Below, piece after piece: positions 27,797-36,787 of a stretch of DNA of 64,000 bases (its first letter is position 1; every line of letters starts with the position of its first letter). Source of the DNA: Micrococcales bacterium (lineage in GTDB: Bacteria; Actinomycetota; Actinomycetes; Actinomycetales; Cellulomonadaceae); the NCBI GenBank assembly GCA_009779195.1, contig WRET01000002.1:62001-126000 (forward strand). Reading direction: 5' to 3'. The notes under the pieces are model-generated. The model was not told where the DNA came from, did not search any database, and saw only the letters and a program-made list of their open reading frames with translations. The translations under genes were made by a program, and so were the position numbers.

Positions 27797-28366
27797 ATGG
27801 AACGGGATAGTGGGATCACTGTGCTGCTGGACACCTGGTTCCTGGCCCAGGTGGTCGAACGTTGGATGCAGTCCCGGCTCGCGTCGGTCGGGCTGTCCGC
27901 GGACGAGATGGCGCTGTGCTCGGTGCTGCACGCCATCGACGGAGCCAGCCCGACGGTGCTCGCCGAGACGGTCGGCAGCCCGTTGTCGACCATGACCAGC
28001 ATGATCGCGCGGCTCCAGCGCGAAGGGGTGGTGGAGGCGGTGCCGGACCCAGCCGACCGCAGGGCCAAGACCGTCCGGCTGACCGGCTCCGGCACCGAGA
28101 TGCTTGCCAGGGCGCAGGCGGTGTTCGCCCCGGCCTACCACGACCTCGCCCAGACGCTGCAGCTGCCGGTCGACCACATCGCTGGCGCTCTCAACGAGTT
28201 CGAAGCAGCAGTCCGCGCCGACCTCGGTCTCGCGCAGCGTCCGGCCAGCGCGCTGGCGTGCAACCTCGACGACCCGGTGCCGCTGTCGGCCGACCAGCTC
28301 GGTGAGGTGCACCGCTATGTCGCGTGGCTGCGGCACCGCGACGCCCCACCCGAGGCGGCCCGGTGA
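27797..28366 (+). CDS. MarR-family transcriptional regulator
   Basis: 189 residues with a MarR winged helix: LSADEMALCSVLHAIDGA, recognition-helix region GSPLSTMTSMIARLQREGVV, and the wing VPDPADRRAKTVRLTGSG. The C-terminal helical part is longer than usual (about 40 extra residues). It is translationally coupled to the following membrane protein (TGATG), which is probably its target. An ACGATATCGT palindrome overlaps its own promoter, suggesting autoregulation. Confidence 0.9.
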   Translation: MERDSGITVLLDTWFLAQVVERWMQSRLASVGLSADEMALCSVLHAIDGASPTVLAETVGSPLSTMTSMIARLQREGVVEAVPDPADRRAKTVRLTGSGTEMLARAQAVFAPAYHDLAQTLQLPVDHIAGALNEFEAAVRADLGLAQRPASALACNLDDPVPLSADQLGEVHRYVAWLRHRDAPPEAAR

Positions 28367-28932
28367 TGCGCCACCACCTGTGGGTCCTGTCCGGTGCGTA
28401 CCTGCTGTTCGCGGCCGTGATGTTCGGGTTCTTGCTGCCAGCCACGACCGGCGCGTGCCAGAGCCCACCACTGGACGCACGGTTCGTGTGGAACTCCCAC
28501 GACGCTGCCGCCCTGGCCACCGCCTGCGGGCCCGACGGCCTGCGGACCTACGCCCACCTGCAGATCGGCGACCTGTTCTACCCCGCCCTCCTGGCGACCA
28601 CCCTCAGCGCCTGGGCGACCTGGCTGGGCACCCGCCTGGGCCTGCGCCGACGCTGGACCGTCACCGTCGTCGCAGTGGCCGCGTCCAACGCCGTGCTCGA
28701 CTACGTAGAAAACCTCGCCGCCTGGACGCTCATCAGCACCGGCGAGGCCACGTCGTGGCTGTTCACCATCGGCGGCGGGTTCTCCCTGGCCAAGAACCTC
28801 ACCGGGACCGTCGCATGGACCGCCGTCATCCTCCTCGCCGTGTGGCACCTCAAGCGCACCTGGGTCAACAGACCAAAGCAGCCATCTGCCAACGCGCTCG
28901 CCGCGGCCTCGACCCAACCCGGTGACAAATGA
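28366..28932 (+). CDS. Four-helix integral membrane protein
   Basis: 188 residues with about four membrane segments: residues 5-27 (HLWVLSGAYLLFAAVMFGF), about 70-85 (PALLATTLSAWATWLG), about 100-120 and about 140-165. An extracytoplasmic loop holds two cysteines (GACQSPP, ATACGPDG). ATG 28366 shares its A with the stop of marR. The stop codon overlaps the first palindrome of the next gene's control region. Function unknown; MarR coupling suggests a stress- or drug-related role. Confidence 0.75.
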   Translation: MRHHLWVLSGAYLLFAAVMFGFLLPATTGACQSPPLDARFVWNSHDAAALATACGPDGLRTYAHLQIGDLFYPALLATTLSAWATWLGTRLGLRRRWTVTVVAVAASNAVLDYVENLAAWTLISTGEATSWLFTIGGGFSLAKNLTGTVAWTAVILLAVWHLKRTWVNRPKQPSANALAAASTQPGDK

Positions 28933-28971
28933 TAGCATCATCGATGATAGTATCTTGAACGATAGTATCGT
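28929..28971 (+). promoter_or_regulatory. Three 13-bp palindromes at 15-bp spacing
   Basis: ATGATAGCATCAT (28929-28941), ATGATAGTATCTT (28944-28956, imperfect) and ACGATAGTATCGT (28959-28971) have centres exactly 15 bases apart, directly upstream of the ATPase gene. The even spacing suggests cooperative binding of a dimeric regulator along the DNA. The region is AT-rich and also holds -10-like sequences. Confidence 0.65.
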
Positions 28972-28992
28972 GGTGGACTTGGGAGGCGCGCG

Positions 28993-30405
28993 GTGTTCGT
29001 CGGTCGTGAGACACAGCTGGCACGGCTGGGGGCGCTCCTGCGCCGGGTCCAGACCGACGCGGACGCCAAACCTGGCAGGGCGTTGCTGATCCGTGGGCGA
29101 CGACGGGTCGGCAAGTCCCGCATGGTGGAGGAGTTCATCGAGCGTGCTGGGGTGCCCCACCTGTTCTATGCCGCGGCCAGACGTGACGTGCCCGACGAGC
29201 TGGAGCTGTTCGCACACGAGGCGGCGGCCTCAGACCTGCCCGGCGCGTCGCTGTTCGACGGTGTGGTGCTCAGCAGCTGGGACGCTGCCCTGCGCCTGCT
29301 CGCCTCGGCCCTGCCCGACGACGGCGCCATCGTGGTGCTCGACGAGATTCCGTACCTCATGGCAGCAGACAAGGGGTTCGAGGGGACGCTGCAGCGGGCG
29401 TTCGACCGCGAGCTGGCCCGCAAACGTGTGCTCCTCATCGGTATCGGCTCTGACCTGTCCATGATGGAACAGCTCGACGAGTACGGGCGCCCGTTCCACC
29501 AGCGCGCGACCGAGATGGTCGTGCCGCCGCTGACCCCGGCAGAAGTCGGCACGCTGCTGGGGTTGGGACCGGCAGAAGCCTTCGACGCGTACCTGGTCAC
29601 TGGCGGCCTGCCGCTGGTCTGCGACCAATGGCCTCGCCAGATGCCGCTGTGGGACTACCTCGCCGACGCTGTCAGCGATCCGACATCTGCCCTGCTGGTC
29701 TCCGGCGAGCGGTCGCTGGCAGCCGAGTTCCCCGCGAACGCCCAGGCCCGGAGCGTCCTGGGGGCCATCGGAGCCGGAGAGCGCACCTTCGCCAATATCG
29801 GCCGGGCGGCGGGCAATATCCAACCAGCGTCGCTCAACCGGTCTTTGGCCCTCCTGGCGGACAAGCGCGTCGTCGCCATCGACAGCCCGCTGTCAACCAG
29901 AGCGTCCAAGGAGAGCCGTTACCGGACGGCCGACCCCTACCTACGGTTCTGGCTGTCCTTTCTCGGGCCACACCTCGACGAGATCGAACGCGGCAGGGGA
30001 GCGCGGGTCCTCGCTCGCATCCGCACGTCGTGGACGTCATGGCGCGGCCGGGCCATCGAACCGGTGCTCCGCGAGGCTCTGGACCGCCTGGCTCCGCCGG
30101 TCGCCTGCGGGCCTGATGGCGTCGGCGGCGTCGTGGGCGGCTACTGGACGCGGACCAACGACCCTGAGATCGACATCGTCGTCGCTGACCGGGCACCCGT
30201 CGCCAAACGCATCCACGCCCTCGGCTCGATCAAGTGGCTCGAGACCTCGCCGTTCGGGTCCAAAGACCTTGGTGTGTTGCACACCCACCGCACCCAGCTG
30301 CCAGGAGCCGAACCCGACACCCCCCTCATCGCCGTGTCACGTTCAGGCTGCACCATCGACGGTGTCACCCACATCACCCCGGACGAACTGCTCGCCGCCT
30401 ACTGA
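28993..30405 (+). CDS. Archaeal-type (STAND/MNS) ATPase with DUF234-like C-terminus
   Basis: 470 residues. The N-terminus FVGRETQLARL and Walker A LIRGRRRVGKSRMVEEF (about 35-48) are typical of archaeal-type AAA+ ATPases. Walker B is AIVVLDEIPYLM, and a sensor-like VLLIGIGSDLSMM follows. The middle contains a winged helix (GAGERTFANIGRAAG...). The C-terminal DUF234 part has YRTADPYLRFWLSFL and a nuclease-like GYWTRTNDPEIDIVVAD resembling a PD-(D/E)xK core. GTG start at 28993 with GGGAGG 7 bases upstream. Common in mobile islands; the biological role is unknown. Confidence 0.85.
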   Translation: MFVGRETQLARLGALLRRVQTDADAKPGRALLIRGRRRVGKSRMVEEFIERAGVPHLFYAAARRDVPDELELFAHEAAASDLPGASLFDGVVLSSWDAALRLLASALPDDGAIVVLDEIPYLMAADKGFEGTLQRAFDRELARKRVLLIGIGSDLSMMEQLDEYGRPFHQRATEMVVPPLTPAEVGTLLGLGPAEAFDAYLVTGGLPLVCDQWPRQMPLWDYLADAVSDPTSALLVSGERSLAAEFPANAQARSVLGAIGAGERTFANIGRAAGNIQPASLNRSLALLADKRVVAIDSPLSTRASKESRYRTADPYLRFWLSFLGPHLDEIERGRGARVLARIRTSWTSWRGRAIEPVLREALDRLAPPVACGPDGVGGVVGGYWTRTNDPEIDIVVADRAPVAKRIHALGSIKWLETSPFGSKDLGVLHTHRTQLPGAEPDTPLIAVSRSGCTIDGVTHITPDELLAAY

Positions 30406-30419
30406 CCTGACAGGACACT

Positions 30420-30656
30420 GGGGACGGTTCCTATGTCTTGCCTGGTCAAGCATGATTTTCGGTCGGTCGACCCTTCAGTGCCAACGACCACATCGACCAG
30501 AGCCTCGCCAGCGTGTGGGTCACCGTCTTGCTCGTCCAGGGAGGGACCAACCGGACCGCCTTGGGTCACCGGGATCCGCCGGCTCAGACCAGTCCCGATC
30601 ATCCGCGACGATATCCCTCCACCCTGCTGACCAGGCAAGACATAGGAACCGTCCCC
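30420..30656. mobile_element. 236-bp inverted-repeat element, copy C
   Basis: Third copy, same orientation as A and B (one base longer), between the stops of the ATPase and the holin-like gene. Both terminal repeats match copy A over 29 bases. The right flank lacks the ATTGTCC seen at A and B. With A it brackets about 3.7 kb of accessory genes as direct repeats. Confidence 0.8.
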
Positions 30657-30661
30657 ATGGC

Positions 30662-31054
30662 TTACTGATGGCGTGGGCGGTCCTTGCGTTTGGTCATGGC
30701 GGACAGGACGAACGAGACCAGTGAGACGATGATGGCGGCGAGCACGGCCCACCAGAAGCCGTCGATGCGCAGGCCCCAGTGGGCGTGGGAGGTCACCCAG
30801 GCTGTGAGCATGAGCATCAGCGCGTTCACGACGAGGGTGAACAGGCCCAGGGTGAGGATGTACACGGGCAGCGTCAGCAGCTGCACCACCGGTTTGACCA
30901 CGGCGTTGACGATGCCGAACACCAGCCCGACGGCCGCGAACACCGCGACCTTGCCGAGCGTCGTGTCGGCTCCTTCCGCGTCGAACCCTGGCAGCACCAG
31001 CGTCGCGAACCAGATGGCAACCGCGTTGATGAGCACGCGGACGACATAACTCAT
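30662..31054 (-). CDS. Phage_holin_4_2-like membrane protein
   Basis: 130 residues with four membrane segments and the family's conserved middle (GIVNAVVKPVVQLLTLPVY, ILTLGLFTLVVNALMLML). This widespread family (superfamily IV holin-like) is named after phage holins but is chromosomal and of unknown function in most bacteria. ATG 31054 has CACGAT five bases upstream. The C-terminus is basic (TKRKDRPRHQ). Confidence 0.88.
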   Translation of the reverse strand: MSYVVRVLINAVAIWFATLVLPGFDAEGADTTLGKVAVFAAVGLVFGIVNAVVKPVVQLLTLPVYILTLGLFTLVVNALMLMLTAWVTSHAHWGLRIDGFWWAVLAAIIVSLVSFVLSAMTKRKDRPRHQ

Positions 31055-31228
31055 ACCTCATCGTGCCAACCAGTGCCTCGTCCCATCAACCCCACGGGGA
31101 CCAGCGGTAGAGCCAGCCGTGAGGCACGTCCCGAGGCGATGCTGGTCACAGTCCCTTGGACGTCTTCAGGGGGTGCGACGGCAGCATGGGACCTGGCGCG
31201 GGTAGGATCTGGGCAGGACTGGCGGAAG

Positions 31229-34189
31229 ATGGGCAGGGTTGTGGCAATCAGCTCGGATGCATGGGTGCTGGCAGTTGACTTCGGCACCTCGAACACCGGG
31301 GCTGCGATGAGGTTCGCCGACGGACGGGTGGAAAAGGTCCAGCTGGGGTCGAACTCGGACACCATGCCGTCAGCGGTGGTCATGACCGGGCGGCCGGCCG
31401 ACGAGGCAGGCAGGGCAGCGGACGTCGCCGACCAGTGGCGGGTGGGTCAGGCTGCGCTCAACGCACGGCGTACAGCACCAGGGGCGTTCGTCGGAGCGCC
31501 GAAAGCCCGGCTGGGACAAGAAGCGGCGCTGTTCGGCGACGACCTGGTCTCACCGGCGCAGATCGTCTCGCACGTGCTGCGGGTGGTGCGCGAACGGTCG
31601 GTGCGGGCCGCCGGGGGGACCGACCCTGACCAGGTGGTCGTGACCCACCCGGTCGACTGGGGCAGCGCCCGGCTCGACGCGTTGTGCGAGGCAGCAGTGC
31701 TCGCCGGGTTCCCCGCCGAGAAAGTGTGGTTGCTGCCTGAGCCGATCGCGGCGTTCCACGCGCACACCACCACCAAAGACCTCGAGCCCGGCAGCCGGGT
31801 CGCGGTCGTCGACATCGGTGGTGGGACATCCGACGTCGCGGTGCTGGAGACGACACCGAACCGTGGGCTGACCGTCGTGGCCCAGACCGGCGACGACCGC
31901 CTCGGCGGCAACGACCTGGACGACCTGCTGTACCGGTGGGTGATCGACCAGCTGACCTTGTCCGGCCGGGACGAGATCGTCGATGCCCTGGACGACCCGC
32001 AGAACCTCGGTGCGGTCCTGACGTTGCTCGACGTGGTGCGCGCCGCCAAACAAGAGCTGTCGGAGTACCCCACGGCTCCCGTCGCGGTGGCGGTCGCCGG
32101 GATGGAGACCGTCGTCAACGTCTCGCGCACCGAGTACGAGACGGTGATCGCCGAACCGATGGCCCGCGTGGCAGCGCTGCTGACACGTGCGCTGCAAGAC
32201 TCGCGGACCACCACGCTGCGCCAGCTGTTGCTGACCGGCGGACCCTCGCACACCCCCGCTCTGGCCCGTGAGCTGCACAAGATCACCGGTATCCTCGCCC
32301 AGCCGTTGGGCGACCCGAAGCTCGCTGTGGCGACCGGTGCCCTGCGCACCCCGGCGTCGATGACCACCCCGGCAGGCGGCCAGGGTCCGCTGCCCGCCGC
32401 TGCACCAGCCGCGGGGGTGCCGGCGCCGGCTCTGGTGGTGCCTACGCCAGTCGTACCGCAAGAACCAGCTCGCCTGGCACCAGCGGTGACGTTGCTGAGC
32501 GGACGGTACGAGCTGGCGGAGGTCATCGGCGAAGGGGGGATGGCTCAGGTCCACGCGGGCCGTGACCAGCTGCTCGGGCGCCAGGTCGCGATCAAGGTGC
32601 CGAATATGGCGCTGGCCCGCGACCCGGCGTTCCGCGAACGGTTCCAGCGCGAGGCGAAGATGGCCGCGCGGCTGAACCACCCGGCGATCGTGGGGGTCTA
32701 CGACATCGACGAGGCCGACCTGCCTGCGCCCACCGGCGGGACGGTGAGGGTGCCGTTCATCGTCATGGAACGGATCGTGGGCAACCCGCTGACCGACCTC
32801 ATGCCCGCTGGGCGGCCGATGGCCACCGACCAGGCGTTGAGCATCGGTGCTGACGTCCTGGGCGCCCTGGAGTTCTCCCACCAGGCGGGGGTCGTGCACC
32901 GCGACGTCAAACCCGGCAACGTCATGCTGACCCGTGCTGGGACGGTCAAGGTCATGGACTTCGGCATCGCCCGGCCTGTGGCCCACACCGGTGCGACTGT
33001 CACCGAGGGTGTGGTCGGCACTGCCGCGTACCTGTCGCCAGAACAGGCGCTGGGCCAGCGTGTCGACACCCGTTCCGACCTGTACTCGGCCGGGTGCCTG
33101 CTGTTCGAGATGCTGACCGGACGCCCCCCCTTCGTCGGTGAGTCGGCTGTCGTGACTGCGTTCGCCCACATCAACGACACCCCACCGCGGCCGTGCAGCC
33201 TCAACTCCCGCCTTCCTTCTGTCCTCGACGACGTCCTGGCCAAAGCCCTGGCCAAAGAGCCTGGTGCCCGGTACCAGGACGCCTCGGCGTTCCGCGCCGA
33301 CCTGGACTCCGTGCGCCGCGACCCCACGAGACGTCCACCCGGGCTGGGCCCTGCGCGTACCCCCGCCCCCGCCGCAGCGTCGTCTGCCGCGCCGTTCCCT
33401 GCCGCGCCGCCTGCCGTTGTTCCTGCTGCCCGTGCCGTGCCTCTGGCGGCGCCTGCGGCCCGGGTGGCACCTGCGCAGGTTCCGCCTGGTGTGACGCCTG
33501 TGTGGGTCGTCCCCCCGCCCCAGCCTGCGCCGAAACGGTCAGGAGCGGGTGTGGTGGCTGTGCTCGCGCTCGTCGTCGTCCTGGCCGGGGTCGCCGCTCT
33601 TGGCCAGGTCCAGCAGTGGTGGCCGTGGACCACAACCACCCCCACCGCTGGGCCGACCGACGACGGGACCGGGTCCCCGCAGACCGGCCAGCCGCCCTCC
33701 CCGCCGAAGCCCTCCTCGCCGGCGCCACCGGAGGGTGCGGTTTCGCTGAACCAGTACATCAGCTCGGTGACCGCGTCGTCGGAGCTGCCTGCGACAGACG
33801 TCCTGACGTACTACGCGGGGAACGTGTTCGACGGCAGGCTGGACACTGCGTGGAACGAGGGGGCCGAAGGTCCCGGGGTGGGTGAGTGGATTGAGGTGAC
33901 CTTTTCTCAGCCGGTAACGATCACCCAGATGCATATCGCCAACGGGTACCAGAAGAACGCGGACGTTTTCGACGACAACGGCTGGCCCACCACGCTGGGG
34001 CTGGCCGACGACGGGGGTTACGGAGAGGCTCCGCTGTTGAGCACCACCTTCGGCGAGTGGGACGTGGTCGAGTGGCCACCGGACGTCCAGCGGCCGACGT
34101 CGACCCTGCGTCTGACGATCGTCACGGCCCGCGCCGGCCGGACCAACGACGCCGCCATCTCGGAGATCGACTTCTGGGGCAGCCTGTGA
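31229..34189 (+). CDS. Hsp70-like ATPase / Ser-Thr kinase / discoidin-like fusion protein
   Basis: One uninterrupted frame of 986 residues joining four parts. Residues about 8-375 are an Hsp70/actin-fold ATPase: AVDFGTSNTGAAMRF, VVDIGGGTSDVAVLE, TGDDRLGGNDLDDLLYRW and LLLTGGPSHTPALARELHK. An Ala/Pro linker follows. Residues about 425-695 are a PknB-like kinase: GEGGMAQVHAGRD, QVAIKVP, VVHRDVKPGNVML, VMDFGIARP, GTAAYLSPEQALGQRVDTRS. Then come a Pro/Ala linker, one membrane segment (about 771-790) and a C-terminal extracellular domain (about 838-986) with GNVFDGRLDTAWNEG, like discoidin/NADase-type glycan-binding domains. Catalytic motifs of both ATPase and kinase look intact. A TAGGAT box lies at 31203. 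The Hsp70-like part lacks the substrate-binding domain, and the kinase is placed to couple it to cell-wall sensing. Confidence 0.88.
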   Translation: MGRVVAISSDAWVLAVDFGTSNTGAAMRFADGRVEKVQLGSNSDTMPSAVVMTGRPADEAGRAADVADQWRVGQAALNARRTAPGAFVGAPKARLGQEAALFGDDLVSPAQIVSHVLRVVRERSVRAAGGTDPDQVVVTHPVDWGSARLDALCEAAVLAGFPAEKVWLLPEPIAAFHAHTTTKDLEPGSRVAVVDIGGGTSDVAVLETTPNRGLTVVAQTGDDRLGGNDLDDLLYRWVIDQLTLSGRDEIVDALDDPQNLGAVLTLLDVVRAAKQELSEYPTAPVAVAVAGMETVVNVSRTEYETVIAEPMARVAALLTRALQDSRTTTLRQLLLTGGPSHTPALARELHKITGILAQPLGDPKLAVATGALRTPASMTTPAGGQGPLPAAAPAAGVPAPALVVPTPVVPQEPARLAPAVTLLSGRYELAEVIGEGGMAQVHAGRDQLLGRQVAIKVPNMALARDPAFRERFQREAKMAARLNHPAIVGVYDIDEADLPAPTGGTVRVPFIVMERIVGNPLTDLMPAGRPMATDQALSIGADVLGALEFSHQAGVVHRDVKPGNVMLTRAGTVKVMDFGIARPVAHTGATVTEGVVGTAAYLSPEQALGQRVDTRSDLYSAGCLLFEMLTGRPPFVGESAVVTAFAHINDTPPRPCSLNSRLPSVLDDVLAKALAKEPGARYQDASAFRADLDSVRRDPTRRPPGLGPARTPAPAAASSAAPFPAAPPAVVPAARAVPLAAPAARVAPAQVPPGVTPVWVVPPPQPAPKRSGAGVVAVLALVVVLAGVAALGQVQQWWPWTTTTPTAGPTDDGTGSPQTGQPPSPPKPSSPAPPEGAVSLNQYISSVTASSELPATDVLTYYAGNVFDGRLDTAWNEGAEGPGVGEWIEVTFSQPVTITQMHIANGYQKNADVFDDNGWPTTLGLADDGGYGEAPLLSTTFGEWDVVEWPPDVQRPTSTLRLTIVTARAGRTNDAAISEIDFWGSL

Positions 34190-34266
34190 CGACCCGTCCT
34201 GGGGAGCGCGGCTGACCCTCCTGGGGAGGACGGCTGAGCGCAGCCAGCGCCGGTAACTGTCACGAA

Positions 34267-34303
34267 GTGCCGAAAATGCCGGACTATATACCTATATCGG
34301 CAC
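34267..34303. promoter_or_regulatory. AT-rich inverted repeat upstream of the GMC oxidase
   Basis: GTGCCGA (34267-34273) and TCGGCAC (34297-34303) flank an unusually AT-rich segment, ACTATATACCTATA. It lies 60-95 bases before the ATG, where a promoter with an operator would be expected. Confidence 0.4.
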
Positions 34304-34362
34304 ATACGCCCCCCCAATACCCTTAGTCGTCACTTACGTCCCGCTAGTCCGACAGGATCGTC

Positions 34363-36177
34363 ATGACTCTCACTCGACGCACGTTCCTCGCTGGTTCGGC
34401 CGCCGTCGCGGCCGTCGCCGCCACCGGAGTCGGCACCGCTGCCAGCGCCACCGCTAGCCCAACCCAGTCGCAGGTGTTCCCCAAGGGCGACTCGTTCTAC
34501 CGGACCCGGGTCCCGCAGCTGTTCAGCGCCAGCTACCAAGAGCCGGTCGCGCTCGGCTCGCACACCCCGGTGCTCGTCATCGGCACCGGGTTCGGCGCGG
34601 CCATCACAGCGCTGCGGCTGGGCCAGGCAGGGACCCAGGTCGCGATGCTCGAGCGGGGGCTGCGCTGGCCGCTGCGCCCTCGTTACACCTCGACGACCGA
34701 GAAGCTGCTCAGACAGGGGGACACCTTCTCCCCGGAGACCATATTCTCCGACATCGACGGACGGGCGCTGTGGTTCCGCAGGAAGGTGGACAAGGGTCTG
34801 CACGGCCTGCCGATCATGGCCGAGGACTTCTTCGCCGGCGCGCTGGAGGTCATCGACCAGCCCGGTATCCAGGTCTGGCAGGGATCGGCGGTCGGCGGTG
34901 GGTCCATCATCTACACCGGTGTGCTCCTGGCACCTGAGAAGCGCTTCTTCGACCACGTGTGGCAAGGGGCCCTCAGCTACGACGAGATGAACGCGACCTG
35001 GTGGCCCAAAGCCCTGGCGACCGTGCGTGGCTCGACCATGCCTGACGACATCTACCAGGGCAAGTACGGCCAGCGGTTGCTGGGCGTGGGGCCCAGACCT
35101 GACCCCTTCGGCCACTGCCGCACCTGGGACGGCCTGTTCACCAAGGCCGGGCACTCCCCGCACAAGCTCAACTCGAACTTCGCCTGGAACGTCGTGCGGG
35201 ACGAGCTCGACGGGCTGTCGCGTCCGTCGTCGACCAACGGCGAGACGAACTTCGGCAACTCCAACGGCGCCAAGTTCGACCTCACCCAGGGTGCCCTGGC
35301 GCAAGCCCAGGCGACGGGCAAGGTCACGATCCACCCCCAGCACGTGGTCACCGCCATCGGGCAAGAAGCCGACGGGCGGTACTGGGTGCGGTTCAACGTC
35401 ATCAACCCGTTCGGCGCGGTCGTCAGCAAAGACGTCACGGTGACCTGCGACAAGCTCGTCGTCGGTGCCGGTTCGATGGGGTCGACCGAGCTGCTCCTGC
35501 GTGCCCAGCACACCGGCACGCTGAAGAACCTCAACGAGCACCTCGGGCAGGGCTGGGGCACGAACGGCGACGCCGCGGTCATCGTGCGGCACGCGCTGTC
35601 GGCGGGGCTGACCCAGGGCAACCCGTCACCGTCGCGCATCCTCGACGAGGGCCAGGGCCGTCTGCCGGTCACCTTGGAGAACTGGGCGGTCCCCGGTGTC
35701 GGGGCGAACCCGTCGCTCATCGGTCTGGGCCTCATCGCCTCGCTGGGCATGACCTTGGACGACACCCGGGCCACCTTCCGCTACAACGCCGCCGCGGACT
35801 CTTCCGGCTCTGGCGCCACGATCCGTTCGGACGGCAAACCTATCGGTGGGGTCACCGTCGACTTCCCTGCGACCGGCAACGACGAGACCATCCGTTCGCT
35901 GCGCGGTGTCATCGACCACGTCGCCGACGTCAACAACATCAAGACCGGTGTGCCCGGCCTCGTCCCTGACGTCAACGCGGCCTTCACCGCTCACCCCCTC
36001 GGTGGTGCGGTGCTCGGCAAGGTCACCGACGGTTACGGCCGTGTCCAGGGCCACCCCGGTCTCTACGTGGTCGACGGTGCGCTCATCCCCGGTTCGACCG
36101 GCACGGTCAACCCGGTGCTCACCATCGCCGCCCTCGCTGAGCGCAATATCGCCAAGATCATCGCCGACGGCGCGTAG
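34363..36177 (+). CDS. Cholesterol-oxidase-like GMC oxidoreductase, Tat-exported
   Basis: 604 residues with a twin-arginine signal (TRRTFLAGSAAVAAVAA) and cleavage probably near residue 30. The FAD-binding motif VLVIGTGFGAAITALRL is near 70. The GMC middle has GSAVGGGSIIYTGVLLAP, and the C-terminus has the catalytic His in FTAHPLGGAVLG and the Asn in GSTGTVNPVLTIAALAERN. This is the class I cholesterol oxidase pattern, oxidising 3-beta-hydroxysterols with O2. ACAGGA precedes the ATG by a few bases. It abuts the stop of the convergent DUF5063 gene. The true substrate may be another sterol or alcohol. Confidence 0.9.
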   Translation: MTLTRRTFLAGSAAVAAVAATGVGTAASATASPTQSQVFPKGDSFYRTRVPQLFSASYQEPVALGSHTPVLVIGTGFGAAITALRLGQAGTQVAMLERGLRWPLRPRYTSTTEKLLRQGDTFSPETIFSDIDGRALWFRRKVDKGLHGLPIMAEDFFAGALEVIDQPGIQVWQGSAVGGGSIIYTGVLLAPEKRFFDHVWQGALSYDEMNATWWPKALATVRGSTMPDDIYQGKYGQRLLGVGPRPDPFGHCRTWDGLFTKAGHSPHKLNSNFAWNVVRDELDGLSRPSSTNGETNFGNSNGAKFDLTQGALAQAQATGKVTIHPQHVVTAIGQEADGRYWVRFNVINPFGAVVSKDVTVTCDKLVVGAGSMGSTELLLRAQHTGTLKNLNEHLGQGWGTNGDAAVIVRHALSAGLTQGNPSPSRILDEGQGRLPVTLENWAVPGVGANPSLIGLGLIASLGMTLDDTRATFRYNAAADSSGSGATIRSDGKPIGGVTVDFPATGNDETIRSLRGVIDHVADVNNIKTGVPGLVPDVNAAFTAHPLGGAVLGKVTDGYGRVQGHPGLYVVDGALIPGSTGTVNPVLTIAALAERNIAKIIADGA

Positions 36178-36741
36178 TCAGCTCTGCAGGGCTTCGAACT
36201 CCGCTTCGGCGGCGACGTCGTCGTCCACGTCGAGCCGTACGTGGGCGAGCACCTCCTGCAAGGTGCGCAGGACCGATGACGCTGTGGTGCCCCAGTCCGA
36301 CAGATAGGAGAACTGCCACCACCACAGCGCCTCGGTCACTCGCCCAGTTTCGTAGTGCCGCAGCCCCTGGACCAGGGCCTGGGCGATCGACACCAGCCCG
36401 CCGGAGACTGTCAGCTGTTCAGTCTCGTCCCCGAGCAGCGGGTCGACGACGTCGGTGTACTCGTCGACGCCTTCGAGGGCGTTGACGAGGTTGTCGCGCA
36501 ACGGGTCCACGTCGGGGTCCGGGCCCAGGTCGGGTTCGAACCGGTCGGTCGGCACGACGTCGGTGATCGCCCCCAGCCGTGACCCGGCCACGAGCACGTC
36601 AGAGACGGCCAGCAGCAGCAACGGCAGCGTCGCCGCCGGGCTTGCCCCCGCCGCCACCTCGGTCACCGTCGTCAGGTACGCCCGGGCGTCGCCAGCCATC
36701 TGCAGCGCGATCCCGTGCAGGTCGTCATCGATCACGGTCAT
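36178..36741 (-). CDS. DUF5063 domain protein
   Basis: 187 residues, mostly helical and acidic. Members of DUF5063 commonly follow recR in actinobacteria, as here. Notable segments are GDARAYLTTVTEVAAG, YTDVVDPLLGDETEQ and the Trp-rich ALWWWQFSYLSDWGTTA. Start at ATG 36741, which has TAAGAT six bases upstream (leaderless); the adjacent GTG 36744 is less likely. Function unknown. Confidence 0.85.
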   Translation of the reverse strand: MTVIDDDLHGIALQMAGDARAYLTTVTEVAAGASPAATLPLLLLAVSDVLVAGSRLGAITDVVPTDRFEPDLGPDPDVDPLRDNLVNALEGVDEYTDVVDPLLGDETEQLTVSGGLVSIAQALVQGLRHYETGRVTEALWWWQFSYLSDWGTTASSVLRTLQEVLAHVRLDVDDDVAAEAEFEALQS

Positions 36742-36787
36742 CACCCCATCTTAGTGGCCCGCCCCCATTACCTGCGCGGCTACCTGT

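Noticed and set aside
30662..31054. Prophage lysis holin
   Set aside because: The family is chromosomal and widespread, and no endolysin or other phage genes are adjacent.
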